DNA of 37,777 nucleotides from Novosphingobium sp. 17-62-19 (GCF_002256775.1 NZ_NCII01000022.1:1-37777); one strand, 5' to 3'; shown: positions 26,701 to 34,707, numbered from the stretch's first letter. Notes: generated by a model from the sequence alone, not told the origin. Numbers and translations: made by a program.

Positions 26701-27825
26701 ATGCTACAACTTGCCGTCATTCTCCCAACCTACCGCGAGCGCGCCAACATCGCGCCCATGGTCGCGCGTCTCGACGCTGCGCTCCAGGGCGTGGCGTGGG
26801 AAGCGATCTTCGTCGATGACAACAGCCCCGATGGCACTGCCGAGGAAGCGCGCCGCATCAGCCTGTCCGATCCGCGCATCCGCGTGATCGAACGCATCGG
26901 GCGGCGTGGGCTGGCCTCTGCCGCGATCGAGGGCATGTGCGCCACCGCCGCGCCCATCGTTGCGGTGATGGATGCCGACCAGCAGCACGATCCCGAACTG
27001 CTGCCGCAGATGCTGGCAGCAGTGGAGGGCGGCGAATACGACATAGCCTATGCCTCACGCTTTGCCGAAGGAGCGAGCACGGCCGAATGGGGCCGCCCGG
27101 ATCGGGTCAAGGCATCCGGCCTTGCCAACCGCATCGCCAACAAGGTGACCGGGGTGGAACTGTCCGACCCCATGAGCGGCTACTTCATGCTGCGCGCCGA
27201 AACGCTGCGGGCAGATGCGCACCGCCTTTCCGGCGTGGGCTTCAAGATCCTGCTCGACATTCTGGCCACTGTGGACAAGCCGCTGAAGGTCAAGGAATTT
27301 CCCCTCAATTTCGTCGCCCGGACCGAGGGCGAGAGCAAGCTGGACCAGACCGTGATCTTCGAATTCCTCGTTGGCCTGTATGACAAGTGGCTGGGCCGGA
27401 TCATCCCGACGCGCTTTGCGCTGTTCGGCACCGTAGGCGCGATGGGCGTGGCGGTGCAGCTGGGTGCGCTGTGGGTGCTGCTCAAGATCGTGGCGGGCGA
27501 ACGCTTCGTCTATGGCAACTGGTCGGAAAGCGCGACGTTCAACACCGCCAATACGCTGGCAGCGATCATCGCGATGACCTTCAACTTCGTGCTGAACAAC
27601 GAGCTGACCTATTCGGACAAGCGTCTACGCGGCTTCGGCCCGCTGCTGCGTGGCTGGTCCCAGTTCGCCCTCACCTGCTCGCTCGGCCTGCTGACCAACA
27701 TTGGCTCGGCTGCTGTCCTCAAAACCATCGGGTTTCCGGCGGTGATTGCAGTGATCGTGGGCATCGTGCTGGGTTCGGTCTGGAACTTCGCGCTGTCCTC
27801 ACGCTTCGTTTGGGGCAAGTACTGA
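26701..27825 (+). CDS. DPM1-like glycosyltransferase fused to GtrA domain
   Basis: 374 residues. The first about 215 are a family-2 glycosyltransferase of the dolichyl-phosphate-mannose synthase type: ILPTYRERANI, VDDNSPDGT with D39-D40, VMDADQQHDPELLP with D91 and D93, and LSDPMSGYFMLR. The rest (about 235-374) is a GtrA domain with four membrane helices, a small family implicated in flipping lipid-linked sugars. Such fusions occur in bacteria and archaea. It likely makes a polyprenyl-phosphate hexose on the cytoplasmic face and may help translocate it. The convergent neighbour is a PMT-type transferase that would use such a donor, which favours mannose, but the sugar is inferred. Confidence 0.88.
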   Translation: MLQLAVILPTYRERANIAPMVARLDAALQGVAWEAIFVDDNSPDGTAEEARRISLSDPRIRVIERIGRRGLASAAIEGMCATAAPIVAVMDADQQHDPELLPQMLAAVEGGEYDIAYASRFAEGASTAEWGRPDRVKASGLANRIANKVTGVELSDPMSGYFMLRAETLRADAHRLSGVGFKILLDILATVDKPLKVKEFPLNFVARTEGESKLDQTVIFEFLVGLYDKWLGRIIPTRFALFGTVGAMGVAVQLGALWVLLKIVAGERFVYGNWSESATFNTANTLAAIIAMTFNFVLNNELTYSDKRLRGFGPLLRGWSQFALTCSLGLLTNIGSAAVLKTIGFPAVIAVIVGIVLGSVWNFALSSRFVWGKY

Positions 27826-27826
27826 G

Positions 27827-29131
27827 CTACTTCCAGCTATCGAGCCAGGTGTAATCGCGAAACGAGTCCTTTCGCGGTAGCTCCCCTGCCGAGATGATCG
27901 GGTAGAAGCCGATGAACAGGCCGAAGGCCAAAACCAACGTTACCTTGGCCGGCCAGCGCAGGCCCAGGTCCCACCACTCGGCCAGCACCAGTGCAAGCGC
28001 CGCCATCAGGAAGCAGCTGGCCAGCATGTAGTGGTAGTAGAACTGCACAGGCTTGCCGTTGATCGCCCAGAAGCCGACGAGAAGAGTATAGGCCGCAAAG
28101 ACCAGCAGGCGCAGGCGGTTGCCTTTAAAGCCATCCCACGCGCAGAACAGCAGCGCGGGCAGCCCTGCCAGCATGGTGAAGGGATTGCCGAGCATCAGCA
28201 CGCCGCGCTGAGCGCCGTCGACGTTCTCGTAGAGGAACCAGATCGGCCGGATGTTGGCCATCCATTGCCACCAAACGCTCATATATGTGTGCGGCTTCTT
28301 CACGCTGTCCTGCAATTGCAGCATATATTGCTGCCATTCGATCAAGCGACCGATGGTCAGCGGATCTTTCTCGTAAAAGAATGCGGGCAGGAAGGTGGCG
28401 AAATAGACCAGCAGGGGAAGCGCGCCGAGCCACAGCGCTGCCTCGATCAGCGATAGGCCGGGGACAGGCCCAGCACCCTTCGCACTCCACAGCAGCCCGA
28501 TGCGGCGGCCCTTCAGCGCTTCCCAGCGATTGAGGGCGAAGACCAAGCCGGGCAGCGGCACCAGCAGCGCGCCGTTCCATTTTGCGCCGAGCGAGAGGCC
28601 GAGGAACAGGCCAGTCAGCATCAGATGCAGCCGCGCACGGCTTTCCTTGCCGGATGGATTGCGCCATGCCAGCGCCCATTGCCACACGGCCAGTGCCATG
28701 AACCCGCCCATCGCCATGTCGAGCAGCGCGATCCGCGCCATCATGAACCAGATGAAGTTTGTGGCGATCAACAGGCCGAACAAGAGCGTGGCGGTGCGCG
28801 ACAAGCTCGCCCACCACAGCGCCCGCATCATTGCCCACAGGCCGATGCCGCCCAGCACCGCCGAGGGCAGCCGCCAGCCAAACGCGGTATCGCCCACCAG
28901 TTGCATCGACCACGCAATCAGTTGTTTGGCGAGCAGCGGGTGTTCTGGATTGAGCCGCTCTGTCAGGTCGATCAGGCGGCGCGCGGCAGGAAGATAGTGC
29001 ACCTCATCGAACATGATCGTTGACGGGATGCCAAGGCGATGCAGCACGACGATAAAGAAAGCGACGGCAATGCCCACACACCACAGGGCGGGGTCCTTCT
29101 CGCGCGGACGATCAACAAGTGAGAGCATCAT
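27827..29131 (-). CDS. PMT-family polyprenyl-phosphate-mannose-protein mannosyltransferase
   Basis: 434 residues with about ten membrane helices. The catalytic Asp-Glu motif lies in the first periplasmic loop, FDEVHYLPAARR at 41-52 (D42, E43), followed by NPEHPLLAKQLI. A further family feature is SLGAKWNGALLVPLP near 190. GT39 enzymes transfer mannose from a lipid carrier to Ser/Thr of secreted proteins on the outer face of the inner membrane. The C-terminal region is shorter than in fungal PMTs and lacks MIR domains, as in bacterial forms. The stop is one base from that of the GT2-GtrA gene that could make its donor. ArnT-like transfer to lipids is less likely given the FDEVHY motif. Confidence 0.85.
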   Translation of the reverse strand: MMLSLVDRPREKDPALWCVGIAVAFFIVVLHRLGIPSTIMFDEVHYLPAARRLIDLTERLNPEHPLLAKQLIAWSMQLVGDTAFGWRLPSAVLGGIGLWAMMRALWWASLSRTATLLFGLLIATNFIWFMMARIALLDMAMGGFMALAVWQWALAWRNPSGKESRARLHLMLTGLFLGLSLGAKWNGALLVPLPGLVFALNRWEALKGRRIGLLWSAKGAGPVPGLSLIEAALWLGALPLLVYFATFLPAFFYEKDPLTIGRLIEWQQYMLQLQDSVKKPHTYMSVWWQWMANIRPIWFLYENVDGAQRGVLMLGNPFTMLAGLPALLFCAWDGFKGNRLRLLVFAAYTLLVGFWAINGKPVQFYYHYMLASCFLMAALALVLAEWWDLGLRWPAKVTLVLAFGLFIGFYPIISAGELPRKDSFRDYTWLDSWK

Positions 29132-29177
29132 CTGCGTCGTGGATTAGGCTGTTGCCTGCAAGTTCGCAATCCTATCG

Positions 29178-29214
29178 CGCTTGCGCCAAACCTCGCGCAA
29201 AACTAAGGCAAGCG
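29178..29214 (+). promoter_or_regulatory. Two mutually exclusive hairpins in metZ leader
   Basis: Immediately before the metZ start, TTGCGC (29181-29186) can pair with GCGCAA (29195-29200), or the overlapping CGCTTGC (29178-29184) can pair with GCAAGCG (29208-29214). The second stem occupies the space between the AAGG ribosome site (29205-29208) and the ATG, so it could hinder initiation. They share four bases and cannot form together. I do not see the conserved bases of a SAM-II aptamer here. Regulatory function is conjecture. Confidence 0.35.
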
Positions 29215-29216
29215 GC

Positions 29217-30425
29217 ATGAAACGCACGACTGGCCAGGACCGTTCGATCACCACCAAGTGGCGCCCCGCAACCCAAGCGATTCGCGGAGGCACGTGGCGT
29301 TCGGAAATGGGTGAGACGTCAGAGGCGCTGTTCCTCACTTCGGGCTTTGCCTACGACGATGCCGCCACCGTCGCCGCGCGCTTTGCGGGCGAGGCTGAGG
29401 GCATGACCTATTCACGCCTGCAAAACCCCACCGTGCAGATGCTGGAAGAACGCATCGCCCTGATGGAAGGGGCCGAGGCGTGCCGTACGCAGGCCACCGG
29501 CATGGCCGCGATGACCACAGCGCTGCTCTGCCAGCTTTCGGCAGGCGACCACATCGTTGCCGCCAAGGCCGCGTTTGGATCGTGCCGCTGGCTGGTGGAC
29601 AACCTGCTGCCGCGCTTCGGCATCACCGGGACGACCATCGATGCTTCGGACAATGCGGCATGGGAAGCTGCGATCCAGCCCAACACCAAGGTGTTCTTCT
29701 TCGAAAGCCCCGCCAACCCGACGATGGACGTGGTCGATCTGGAGTTCGTGTGCGGCCTCGCCAAAAGCCGAGGCATCACCACCGTGGTCGACAACGCCTT
29801 TGCCACTGCCGCCTTGCAGCGCCCCATGGAGTTCGGCGCGGATGTCGTCGCCTATTCCGCCACGAAGATGATGGACGGACAGGGCCGCGTGATGGCCGGC
29901 GCGGTGTGCGGTTCGGCGGAATTCATCAACAACGTGCTGCTGCCCTTCCAGCGCAACACCGGCCCGAACATCGCCGCGTTCAACGCCTGGGTAGTGCTCA
30001 AAGGGTTGGAAACGCTGGACCTGCGCATCCACCGGCAGAGCGAGAATGCGATGAAGGTGGCCAGCTTCGTCGAGGCCCGCGTGCCGCGCCTGCTCTACCC
30101 CCACCTGCCGAGCCATCCGCAGTACGAACTGGCCAAGAAGCAGATGAAGGCGGGCGGCACGATCTTTTCGTTCCATCTCGATGGCGGTCTGACGCAGGCC
30201 CACGCCTTGCTCGATGCGCTGGAACTGATCGACATTTCGAATAACATCGGCGATTCGCGCTCGCTGATGTGCCATCCGGCATCGACCACACACTATGGTG
30301 TCGGACCAGAAACCCGCGCCGACATGGGCGTGGGCGAAGGGATGCTGCGGCTCAATGTTGGCCTTGAAGACCCGGACGACCTGATCGAGGATCTGGATCA
30401 GGCCCTGCGCAAGGCCGGGCTTTGA
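29217..30425 (+). CDS. metZ: O-succinylhomoserine sulfhydrylase
   Basis: 402 residues from ATG 29217, preceded by AAGG. A PLP enzyme of the Cys/Met metabolism family: GFAYDDAA near 43, YSRLQNPTV near 65-73, FESPANPTMDVVD near 162-174, and the PLP lysine K217 in YSATKMMDGQGR. The length and the SNNIGDSRSL-like loop (ISNNIGDSRSLMCHPAS) fit MetZ, which makes homocysteine directly from O-succinylhomoserine and sulfide. O-acetylhomoserine use cannot be ruled out. An in-frame start 12 codons upstream gives a basic peptide unlike the family. It is divergent from the mannosyltransferase gene with 85 bases between. Confidence 0.92.
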   Translation: MKRTTGQDRSITTKWRPATQAIRGGTWRSEMGETSEALFLTSGFAYDDAATVAARFAGEAEGMTYSRLQNPTVQMLEERIALMEGAEACRTQATGMAAMTTALLCQLSAGDHIVAAKAAFGSCRWLVDNLLPRFGITGTTIDASDNAAWEAAIQPNTKVFFFESPANPTMDVVDLEFVCGLAKSRGITTVVDNAFATAALQRPMEFGADVVAYSATKMMDGQGRVMAGAVCGSAEFINNVLLPFQRNTGPNIAAFNAWVVLKGLETLDLRIHRQSENAMKVASFVEARVPRLLYPHLPSHPQYELAKKQMKAGGTIFSFHLDGGLTQAHALLDALELIDISNNIGDSRSLMCHPASTTHYGVGPETRADMGVGEGMLRLNVGLEDPDDLIEDLDQALRKAGL

Positions 30426-30506
30426 TCGCGGCTCTCACCGGTTGCATTGCCGTGGTGTTTGCCTAAGGTGCCGCGCGGGGGTGGGGTCGCAACGGAGCAT
30501 ACCGAT

Positions 30507-31844
30507 TTGCTGGTCGAAGCGCATCTGTCTGCTATTATCCAGTCCTCCGACGATGCGATCATCAGCAAGGATCTGAACGGCACGGTCCTCAGCTGGAACC
30601 CGGCAGCCACGCGGATTTTCGGCTTCACCGAGGCCCAGATGGTCGGCCAGTCGATCCGCAAGCTGATCCCCGCTGACCGGCAATCCGAGGAAGACGACAT
30701 CATCGCACGCGTAGTGCGTGGCGAACGGGTCAAAAGCTTTGACACGCTCCGCTGCCGCAAAGATGGCACCCGGATCCCCGTCTCGATCACAGTCTCACCA
30801 GTGTACGACAAGGCTGGCAACATCGTTGGTGCCAGCAAGATCGCGCGTGACATTTCCGCACGGGTTGAGGGCCAGCGCGCACAGCAGGAAAGCGAGGCGC
30901 GCTTTCGGATGCTGGCAGACAACATCACGCAACTCGCGTGGGTGGCTGGCGCTTCCGGGTCGATCGGCTGGTACAACAAGCGCTGGTATGACTACACCGG
31001 CGTGCCAGAGGGTTCGACCGATGGCTGGGGTTGGGACAAGGTCCATCATCCCGATCATGTCGAGCGGGTGATGGATCACTTTGTCCGTAGCATGGCCGCT
31101 GGCAGTGAATGGGAAGACACTTTCCCCCTGCGTGCGCATGACGGCAGCTATCGCTGGTTTCTGTCTCGCGCGCTCCCGATCCGCGACGATGAGGGCCAGA
31201 TCCTATATTGGTTCGGCACAAATACCGATGTCACCGAGATGCTCGAAAAGGAAGAGCAGATCCGGGTCCTGCTGATGGAAGTGAACCATCGGTCAAAGAA
31301 TCTGCTGGCCGTAGTGCAGGCACTCGCTCGCCGTTCAGGGGGCAACGACCCAGAATTTCTGCAGCGTTTCGAAAGCCGCCTGTCCAGTCTTGCGGCCAAT
31401 CAGGATTTGCTCGTGCGCCGTGGCTGGTCCACAATCGATATGGCAGAACTGGCCAATGCACAGATGGCCATTCTGGCCCCGGAAAGCCGGGCGCAAGTGC
31501 AGGTAGTTGGCCATCAGATGATGCTCAGCCCAAGAGCGGCGGAAATTATCGGCATGGCACTACACGAACTGGCCACCAATGCGCTGAAATATGGCGCACT
31601 CAGCACGCCATCGGGCAACGTGTCGCTGTCATGGGAAGAGCGGGATGACTGCTTCTGCATGGAGTGGCGCGAAAGCGGTGGACCAGCGCCGCGCGAACCC
31701 GAACGATCTGGCTTTGGCACCACTCTGATCCGGCACATTCCGGCGCGCAGCCTGAATGCGGACGTTACGCTTGATTATGCTCCGGCAGGTGTGCGCTGGG
31801 TGCTGACCTGTTCAATTGAAACTGCCCGTAAGCTGGCCAGTTAG
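30507..31844 (+). CDS. PAS-domain sensor histidine kinase, HWE type
   Basis: 445 residues from TTG 30507. Two PAS domains (about 6-115 and 130-250) precede an HWE kinase core: phospho-acceptor His near 261 in EVNHRSKNLLAVVQALARRS, the N-box HELATNALKYGAL near 353-365, the MEWRESGGP motif with the signature W-x-E, and SGFGTTLI. HWE kinases phosphorylate response regulators in alphaproteobacteria, some in the general stress response. It has no membrane segment, so it probably senses a cytoplasmic signal. No response regulator is adjacent. The frame opens at a TTG at 30447 and has a GTG at 30468; I chose 30507 because GGAG lies 8 bases before it. The start is uncertain. Confidence 0.87.
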   Translation: MLVEAHLSAIIQSSDDAIISKDLNGTVLSWNPAATRIFGFTEAQMVGQSIRKLIPADRQSEEDDIIARVVRGERVKSFDTLRCRKDGTRIPVSITVSPVYDKAGNIVGASKIARDISARVEGQRAQQESEARFRMLADNITQLAWVAGASGSIGWYNKRWYDYTGVPEGSTDGWGWDKVHHPDHVERVMDHFVRSMAAGSEWEDTFPLRAHDGSYRWFLSRALPIRDDEGQILYWFGTNTDVTEMLEKEEQIRVLLMEVNHRSKNLLAVVQALARRSGGNDPEFLQRFESRLSSLAANQDLLVRRGWSTIDMAELANAQMAILAPESRAQVQVVGHQMMLSPRAAEIIGMALHELATNALKYGALSTPSGNVSLSWEERDDCFCMEWRESGGPAPREPERSGFGTTLIRHIPARSLNADVTLDYAPAGVRWVLTCSIETARKLAS

Positions 31845-32110
31845 GCCGCCTTGGGCGTCTCTGTCCCGTCCTCGGCCTCACGCTCCACGCGTTTGTCATC
31901 CGTTATCAGCCGATTTTCCCCGCGCCCCATCGTCCAGTTTTTGCCAAGCCGGACCTTATGGTTGGGTGCGCACCATATCTCGCCAGATTCATCCAGCGCG
32001 GTGACCCAGATCAGATTGTGCTCCTGACCATAATCGATCATGCCGATGGCATAACCATCGCCTTTGCCCAGTACGTGCAAGGGGATTGTCGGGTTGAGTT
32101 GCGTAAACAC
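31841..32110 (-). CDS. Small conserved hypothetical protein
   Basis: 89 residues from GTG 32110, which has AGGGA about 7 bases upstream. The sequence is compact: TQLNPTIPLHVLGKGDGYAI, then IDYGQEHNLIWVTALDESGE, IWCAPNHKVRLGKNWTMGR, and a charged tail. It reads as a small beta-rich soluble domain. I recognise the pattern as a recurring sphingomonad hypothetical protein but know of no function. Its stop overlaps the sensor kinase stop by 4 bases (convergent). The frame is open further upstream, but that extension is Arg/Cys-rich and lies over the end of ubiK, so it was dropped. Confidence 0.75.
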   Translation of the reverse strand: MFTQLNPTIPLHVLGKGDGYAIGMIDYGQEHNLIWVTALDESGEIWCAPNHKVRLGKNWTMGRGENRLITDDKRVEREAEDGTETPKAA

Positions 32111-32192
32111 GGAGCGTTCCCTGCCAGTGCCGAAGCGGCACCTTTCGGCTGGTTCAATCCGTGACAGGCAGCAGCGGTTCCCGCGCCGGAGG

Positions 32193-32444
32193 CTATTCGC
32201 CCTTGGTTGCTGATTCCAGCGCCGCAATGCGCACTTTCAGCATCTCCACTTCCTCGCGCGCAGAGGCAGCCAGTTCCTTGACCGCGTCAAACTCCTCGCG
32301 GCTGACAAAATCCAGCCCACCGAACACTTCTTTTGCCTTTTCGCGCGCGTTTTCACTCGCTTCGCGGCCCATTCCGGCAATCGTCCCGGCAGCGCTGTTC
32401 AGCAGCTTGACGAAATCGGCGAACACGGGGTTTTCAGTCTGCAT
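32193..32444 (-). CDS. ubiK: UbiK-family (BMFP) accessory protein
   Basis: 83 residues. An N-terminal amphipathic stretch (NPVFADFVKLLNSAAGTIAG) is followed by a charged region and a C-terminal coiled coil with FVSREEFDAVKELAASAREE, the family signature. UbiK, once called YqiC, aids aerobic ubiquinone synthesis by forming a complex with UbiJ, and its relatives show membrane fusogenic activity. The ribosome site is weak. It lies 67 bases downstream of tspO on the same strand. Confidence 0.87.
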   Translation of the reverse strand: MQTENPVFADFVKLLNSAAGTIAGMGREASENAREKAKEVFGGLDFVSREEFDAVKELAASAREEVEMLKVRIAALESATKGE

Positions 32445-32511
32445 GGGGCAAGTCCTGCTTGGCGGTTAGGCCTGCTATGTGGGCAGACAAGGCCCGCCCC
32501 GCAAGATGCAA

Positions 32512-33066
32512 TCAGATTTCCACGCGTACCGTGCTGGATGTTCCAAACGCGCCATCCGCATCCGGGTTCAGTTGCAGGAACTGATACGTGAGCACAGAGG
32601 CAAAGCAGACCCATGCCAGATAGGGCAGCAGCAGCATCCCTGCGACCGGGCGAATGCGCCAGAACAGCACAATCGTGAGCACGATGGCCAAAGCCATCGC
32701 AACGGTGATCCAGAACGCGCCGGTGATCTGGTGCAGCGCAAAGAACGTAGGGGACCATGCAAGGTTCAGGACCAACTGCACCACGAAAGCCGCAGCCGCC
32801 AACCCACGCCCCCGCGCCCCGCGCGCCGACAGGATCATCGCAAAAGATACCCCCATCATGACATAAAGCACCGACCACACGATGCCGAATGCGGCTGGCG
32901 GCGGATAGATAGCAGGCTTCTTCAGCGCATCGAACCACGGATTGCCGGGGCCGCTTCCCGCAGCCTGCCCGGCCAGAAAGCCGAGTGCAACGATCAATGG
33001 CACCGTAAACAGGGACCAGCGCAGAAGGCTGGCGCGAAGCTGGCCGGAAGAAGCGAGGTAGTTCAT
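32512..33066 (-). CDS. tspO: TspO/MBR family tryptophan-rich sensory protein
   Basis: 184 residues with five membrane helices. Family hallmarks are GNPWFDALKKPAIYPPP near 41-57 (the usual second Trp of the KPxWxPP motif is Tyr or displaced), FGIVWSVLYVMMGVS near 60-74, and LVLNLAWSPTFFALHQ near 98-113. TspO proteins bind porphyrins and cholesterol-like ligands; in Rhodobacter TspO modulates photosynthesis gene expression and tetrapyrrole export. It is somewhat longer than the usual 150-160 residues because of its N-terminus. Role here unknown. Confidence 0.9.
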   Translation of the reverse strand: MNYLASSGQLRASLLRWSLFTVPLIVALGFLAGQAAGSGPGNPWFDALKKPAIYPPPAAFGIVWSVLYVMMGVSFAMILSARGARGRGLAAAAFVVQLVLNLAWSPTFFALHQITGAFWITVAMALAIVLTIVLFWRIRPVAGMLLLPYLAWVCFASVLTYQFLQLNPDADGAFGTSSTVRVEI

Positions 33067-33196
33067 GTCACCCGTTGGTTAGGCACAAAGTGCAATGCGC
33101 GATTCGTGCGGGATATTGGCGGGGTGCAGCGTCCGGCGCAATGCGAACTCCATCCGGCGGCAACCCCGTGTGGAGACAATAACGGGGGAAAACTCT

Positions 33197-33222
33197 GGAA
33201 CGGGGAAAAACTCAGCTTCGTT
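33197..33222 (+). promoter_or_regulatory. EcfG-type promoter match, antisense to tlyA 3' end
   Basis: GGAAC (33197-33201), 17 bases, then CGTT (33219-33222) matches the alphaproteobacterial general-stress sigma factor EcfG consensus exactly. It points into the 3' end of tlyA, which is on the opposite strand, and no plus-strand gene begins within 700 bases. About half of one such match is expected by chance in a window this size on both strands, so it may be accidental. Confidence 0.2.
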
Positions 33223-33967
33223 CCGCGCAGATGAGGAATTCCACGTTCCCTTCCGGGCCGGTGATCGGGCTTTGCACGATGCCCTGCACCGCCCAGCCTT
33301 CACTTTCGAGCCATTCGCGCACCTCGTCGCACACACGGCTATGCAGCGCCGGATCACGCACGACGCCACCCTTGCCCACTTCGGCCCGGCCAACTTCGAA
33401 CTGCGGCTTGATCAATGCGACCAGCCGCGTCGGCCGCGCCGCAAGGTTTAGCGGCACTTCCAACACTTTGCGCAATGCAATGAAGCTTGCATCGCACACT
33501 ACCCAAGTGGCTGGCCGGTCGATGTGTCCGGGGGTGAGGATACGTGCGCTGGTCTGCTCCAGCACCGTCACGCGGGGATCCTGCCGCAGCTTCCAAGCAA
33601 GCTGGTTCGTGCCTGAATCCACCGCAAACACGTGTTCGGCGCCGCCCTGCAGCAGCACATCGGTGAACCCACCGGTAGAACTGCCGATGTCCATCGCGGT
33701 CACGCCCGTCGGATCAAGGCCGAAGTGTTCGATCGCGTGCGCCAGCTTTATCCCACCGCGCGAAACCCACGGGTGGTCGCGCCCGCGCACATCCAGCGGA
33801 GCGTCCAGACCAAGCGGTTGCCCTGCCTTTGCGATCTTGGTTTCGCCTGTGAAAACAAGGCCAGCAAGGATCAGCGCTTGCGCACGCGCACGGCTTTCCA
33901 CAAGGCCGCGCTCCACCAGCAATTGGTCCACGCGCATCTTCTGTTTTGGGGGGCGGGTTGAGGTCAC
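33212..33967 (-). CDS. tlyA: TlyA-family rRNA 2'-O-methyltransferase
   Basis: 251 residues. An S4 RNA-binding domain (MRVDQLLVERGLVESRARAQ, then ALILAGLVFTGE) is followed by a FtsJ-like methyltransferase with the SAM motif DIGSSTGGFTD and conserved VSRGGIKL, VLIKPQFEVG-like (ALIKPQFEVGR) and GNVEFL segments. TlyA methylates ribose in 16S and/or 23S rRNA; in mycobacteria this governs capreomycin sensitivity, and some homologues are described as hemolysins. I chose GTG 33967 because GGAAGGAA lies 7 bases before it; ATG 33937, at the S4 domain, is the alternative. The frame continues upstream over the divergent lipoprotein gene, which is spurious. Confidence 0.9.
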   Translation of the reverse strand: MTSTRPPKQKMRVDQLLVERGLVESRARAQALILAGLVFTGETKIAKAGQPLGLDAPLDVRGRDHPWVSRGGIKLAHAIEHFGLDPTGVTAMDIGSSTGGFTDVLLQGGAEHVFAVDSGTNQLAWKLRQDPRVTVLEQTSARILTPGHIDRPATWVVCDASFIALRKVLEVPLNLAARPTRLVALIKPQFEVGRAEVGKGGVVRDPALHSRVCDEVREWLESEGWAVQGIVQSPITGPEGNVEFLICAERS

Positions 33968-33992
33968 GGCGCGTTCCTTCCATAACTGCCCC

Positions 33993-34535
33993 ATGAAGAT
34001 CAATCGCGCTGCGCAATTCGCCCCGGCTTTTTCCTGTGCCCTCGCCCTGATGGTGGGCGCTTGCAATGCGCCGCAGGTGGTGCCCCCGCCCGCGCCGCAG
34101 CCCACATCACGGCCTGCGCCGCCTCCACCACCGCCGCCGGCTCAGCCTGCTTTCAAGGATTGGCGTGACGCCCCGCAGACACCGGGGGACTGGCGTTATG
34201 ACAACGGGACCGCGCGGTTCGGTTCGGCAGGCTCCACCCTTTTTGCGATGGCCTGCAACCGCGCGGCCCGCACCGTCAGCCTGATCCGCACCGGAACGGC
34301 GCAACGGGCGTTGCCGATGACAGTGGCCACCACCAGCGAAACCCGCCCGCTTTCAGCAGAGCCTGCACCGCAAGGCGCGCCGCAACTGGTGGTGACATTG
34401 CCCGCGAATGACCGGTTGCTGGACGCCATGGCTTTCAGCCGTGGCCGCTTTACCGTGGAAATCAACGGATTGCCGACGCTCTACCTGCCAGCCTGGCCAG
34501 AAGTTGCGCGGGTAGCGGAGGACTGCCGACGATAA
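33993..34535 (+). CDS. Proline-rich putative lipoprotein
   Basis: 180 residues. An N-terminal signal sequence ends in the lipobox VGAC (Cys24). The mature protein begins with a proline-rich linker (about 31-52, with a run of seven Pro), then a globular region with DWRDAPQTPGDWRYDNGTA, a stretch rich in Thr/Arg/Ala, and the ending PTLYLPAWPEVARVAEDC. The linker suggests a domain held away from the membrane. I do not recognise the globular family. No Shine-Dalgarno precedes the ATG, and only 25 bases separate it from the divergent tlyA start, so the transcript may be leaderless or the promoter may lie inside tlyA. Confidence 0.72.
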   Translation: MKINRAAQFAPAFSCALALMVGACNAPQVVPPPAPQPTSRPAPPPPPPPAQPAFKDWRDAPQTPGDWRYDNGTARFGSAGSTLFAMACNRAARTVSLIRTGTAQRALPMTVATTSETRPLSAEPAPQGAPQLVVTLPANDRLLDAMAFSRGRFTVEINGLPTLYLPAWPEVARVAEDCRR

Positions 34536-34669
34536 GCGCAAAATCGCATGTTGTGCGAGTGCGAGCGGAAGATTGTGACGGCAAAAAAATTTCACGCAAG
34601 ACTTGTTGTTTCCGCCCGAATGAATCACATTCCAATCAAGGCCGGGGCAGAGATGATCTGACCGGCTCA

Positions 34670-34687
34670 GCAGCCCTGCAAGGCTGC
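34670..34687 (+). ncRNA. Leader hairpin before the 18-codon ORF
   Basis: GCAGCC (34670-34675) pairs perfectly with GGCTGC (34682-34687) around a 6-base loop, CTGCAA. No T-run follows, so it is not an ordinary terminator. It sits 20 bases before the extended Shine-Dalgarno sequence and might affect its exposure or stabilise the transcript. Confidence 0.35.
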
Positions 34688-34707
34688 GGCTTATGGCTCA
34701 ACAGCGC

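Noticed and set aside
29132-29216. SAM-II riboswitch before metZ
   Set aside because: The conserved loop and 3' GCTAAA-type bases are not present; only generic hairpins are seen.
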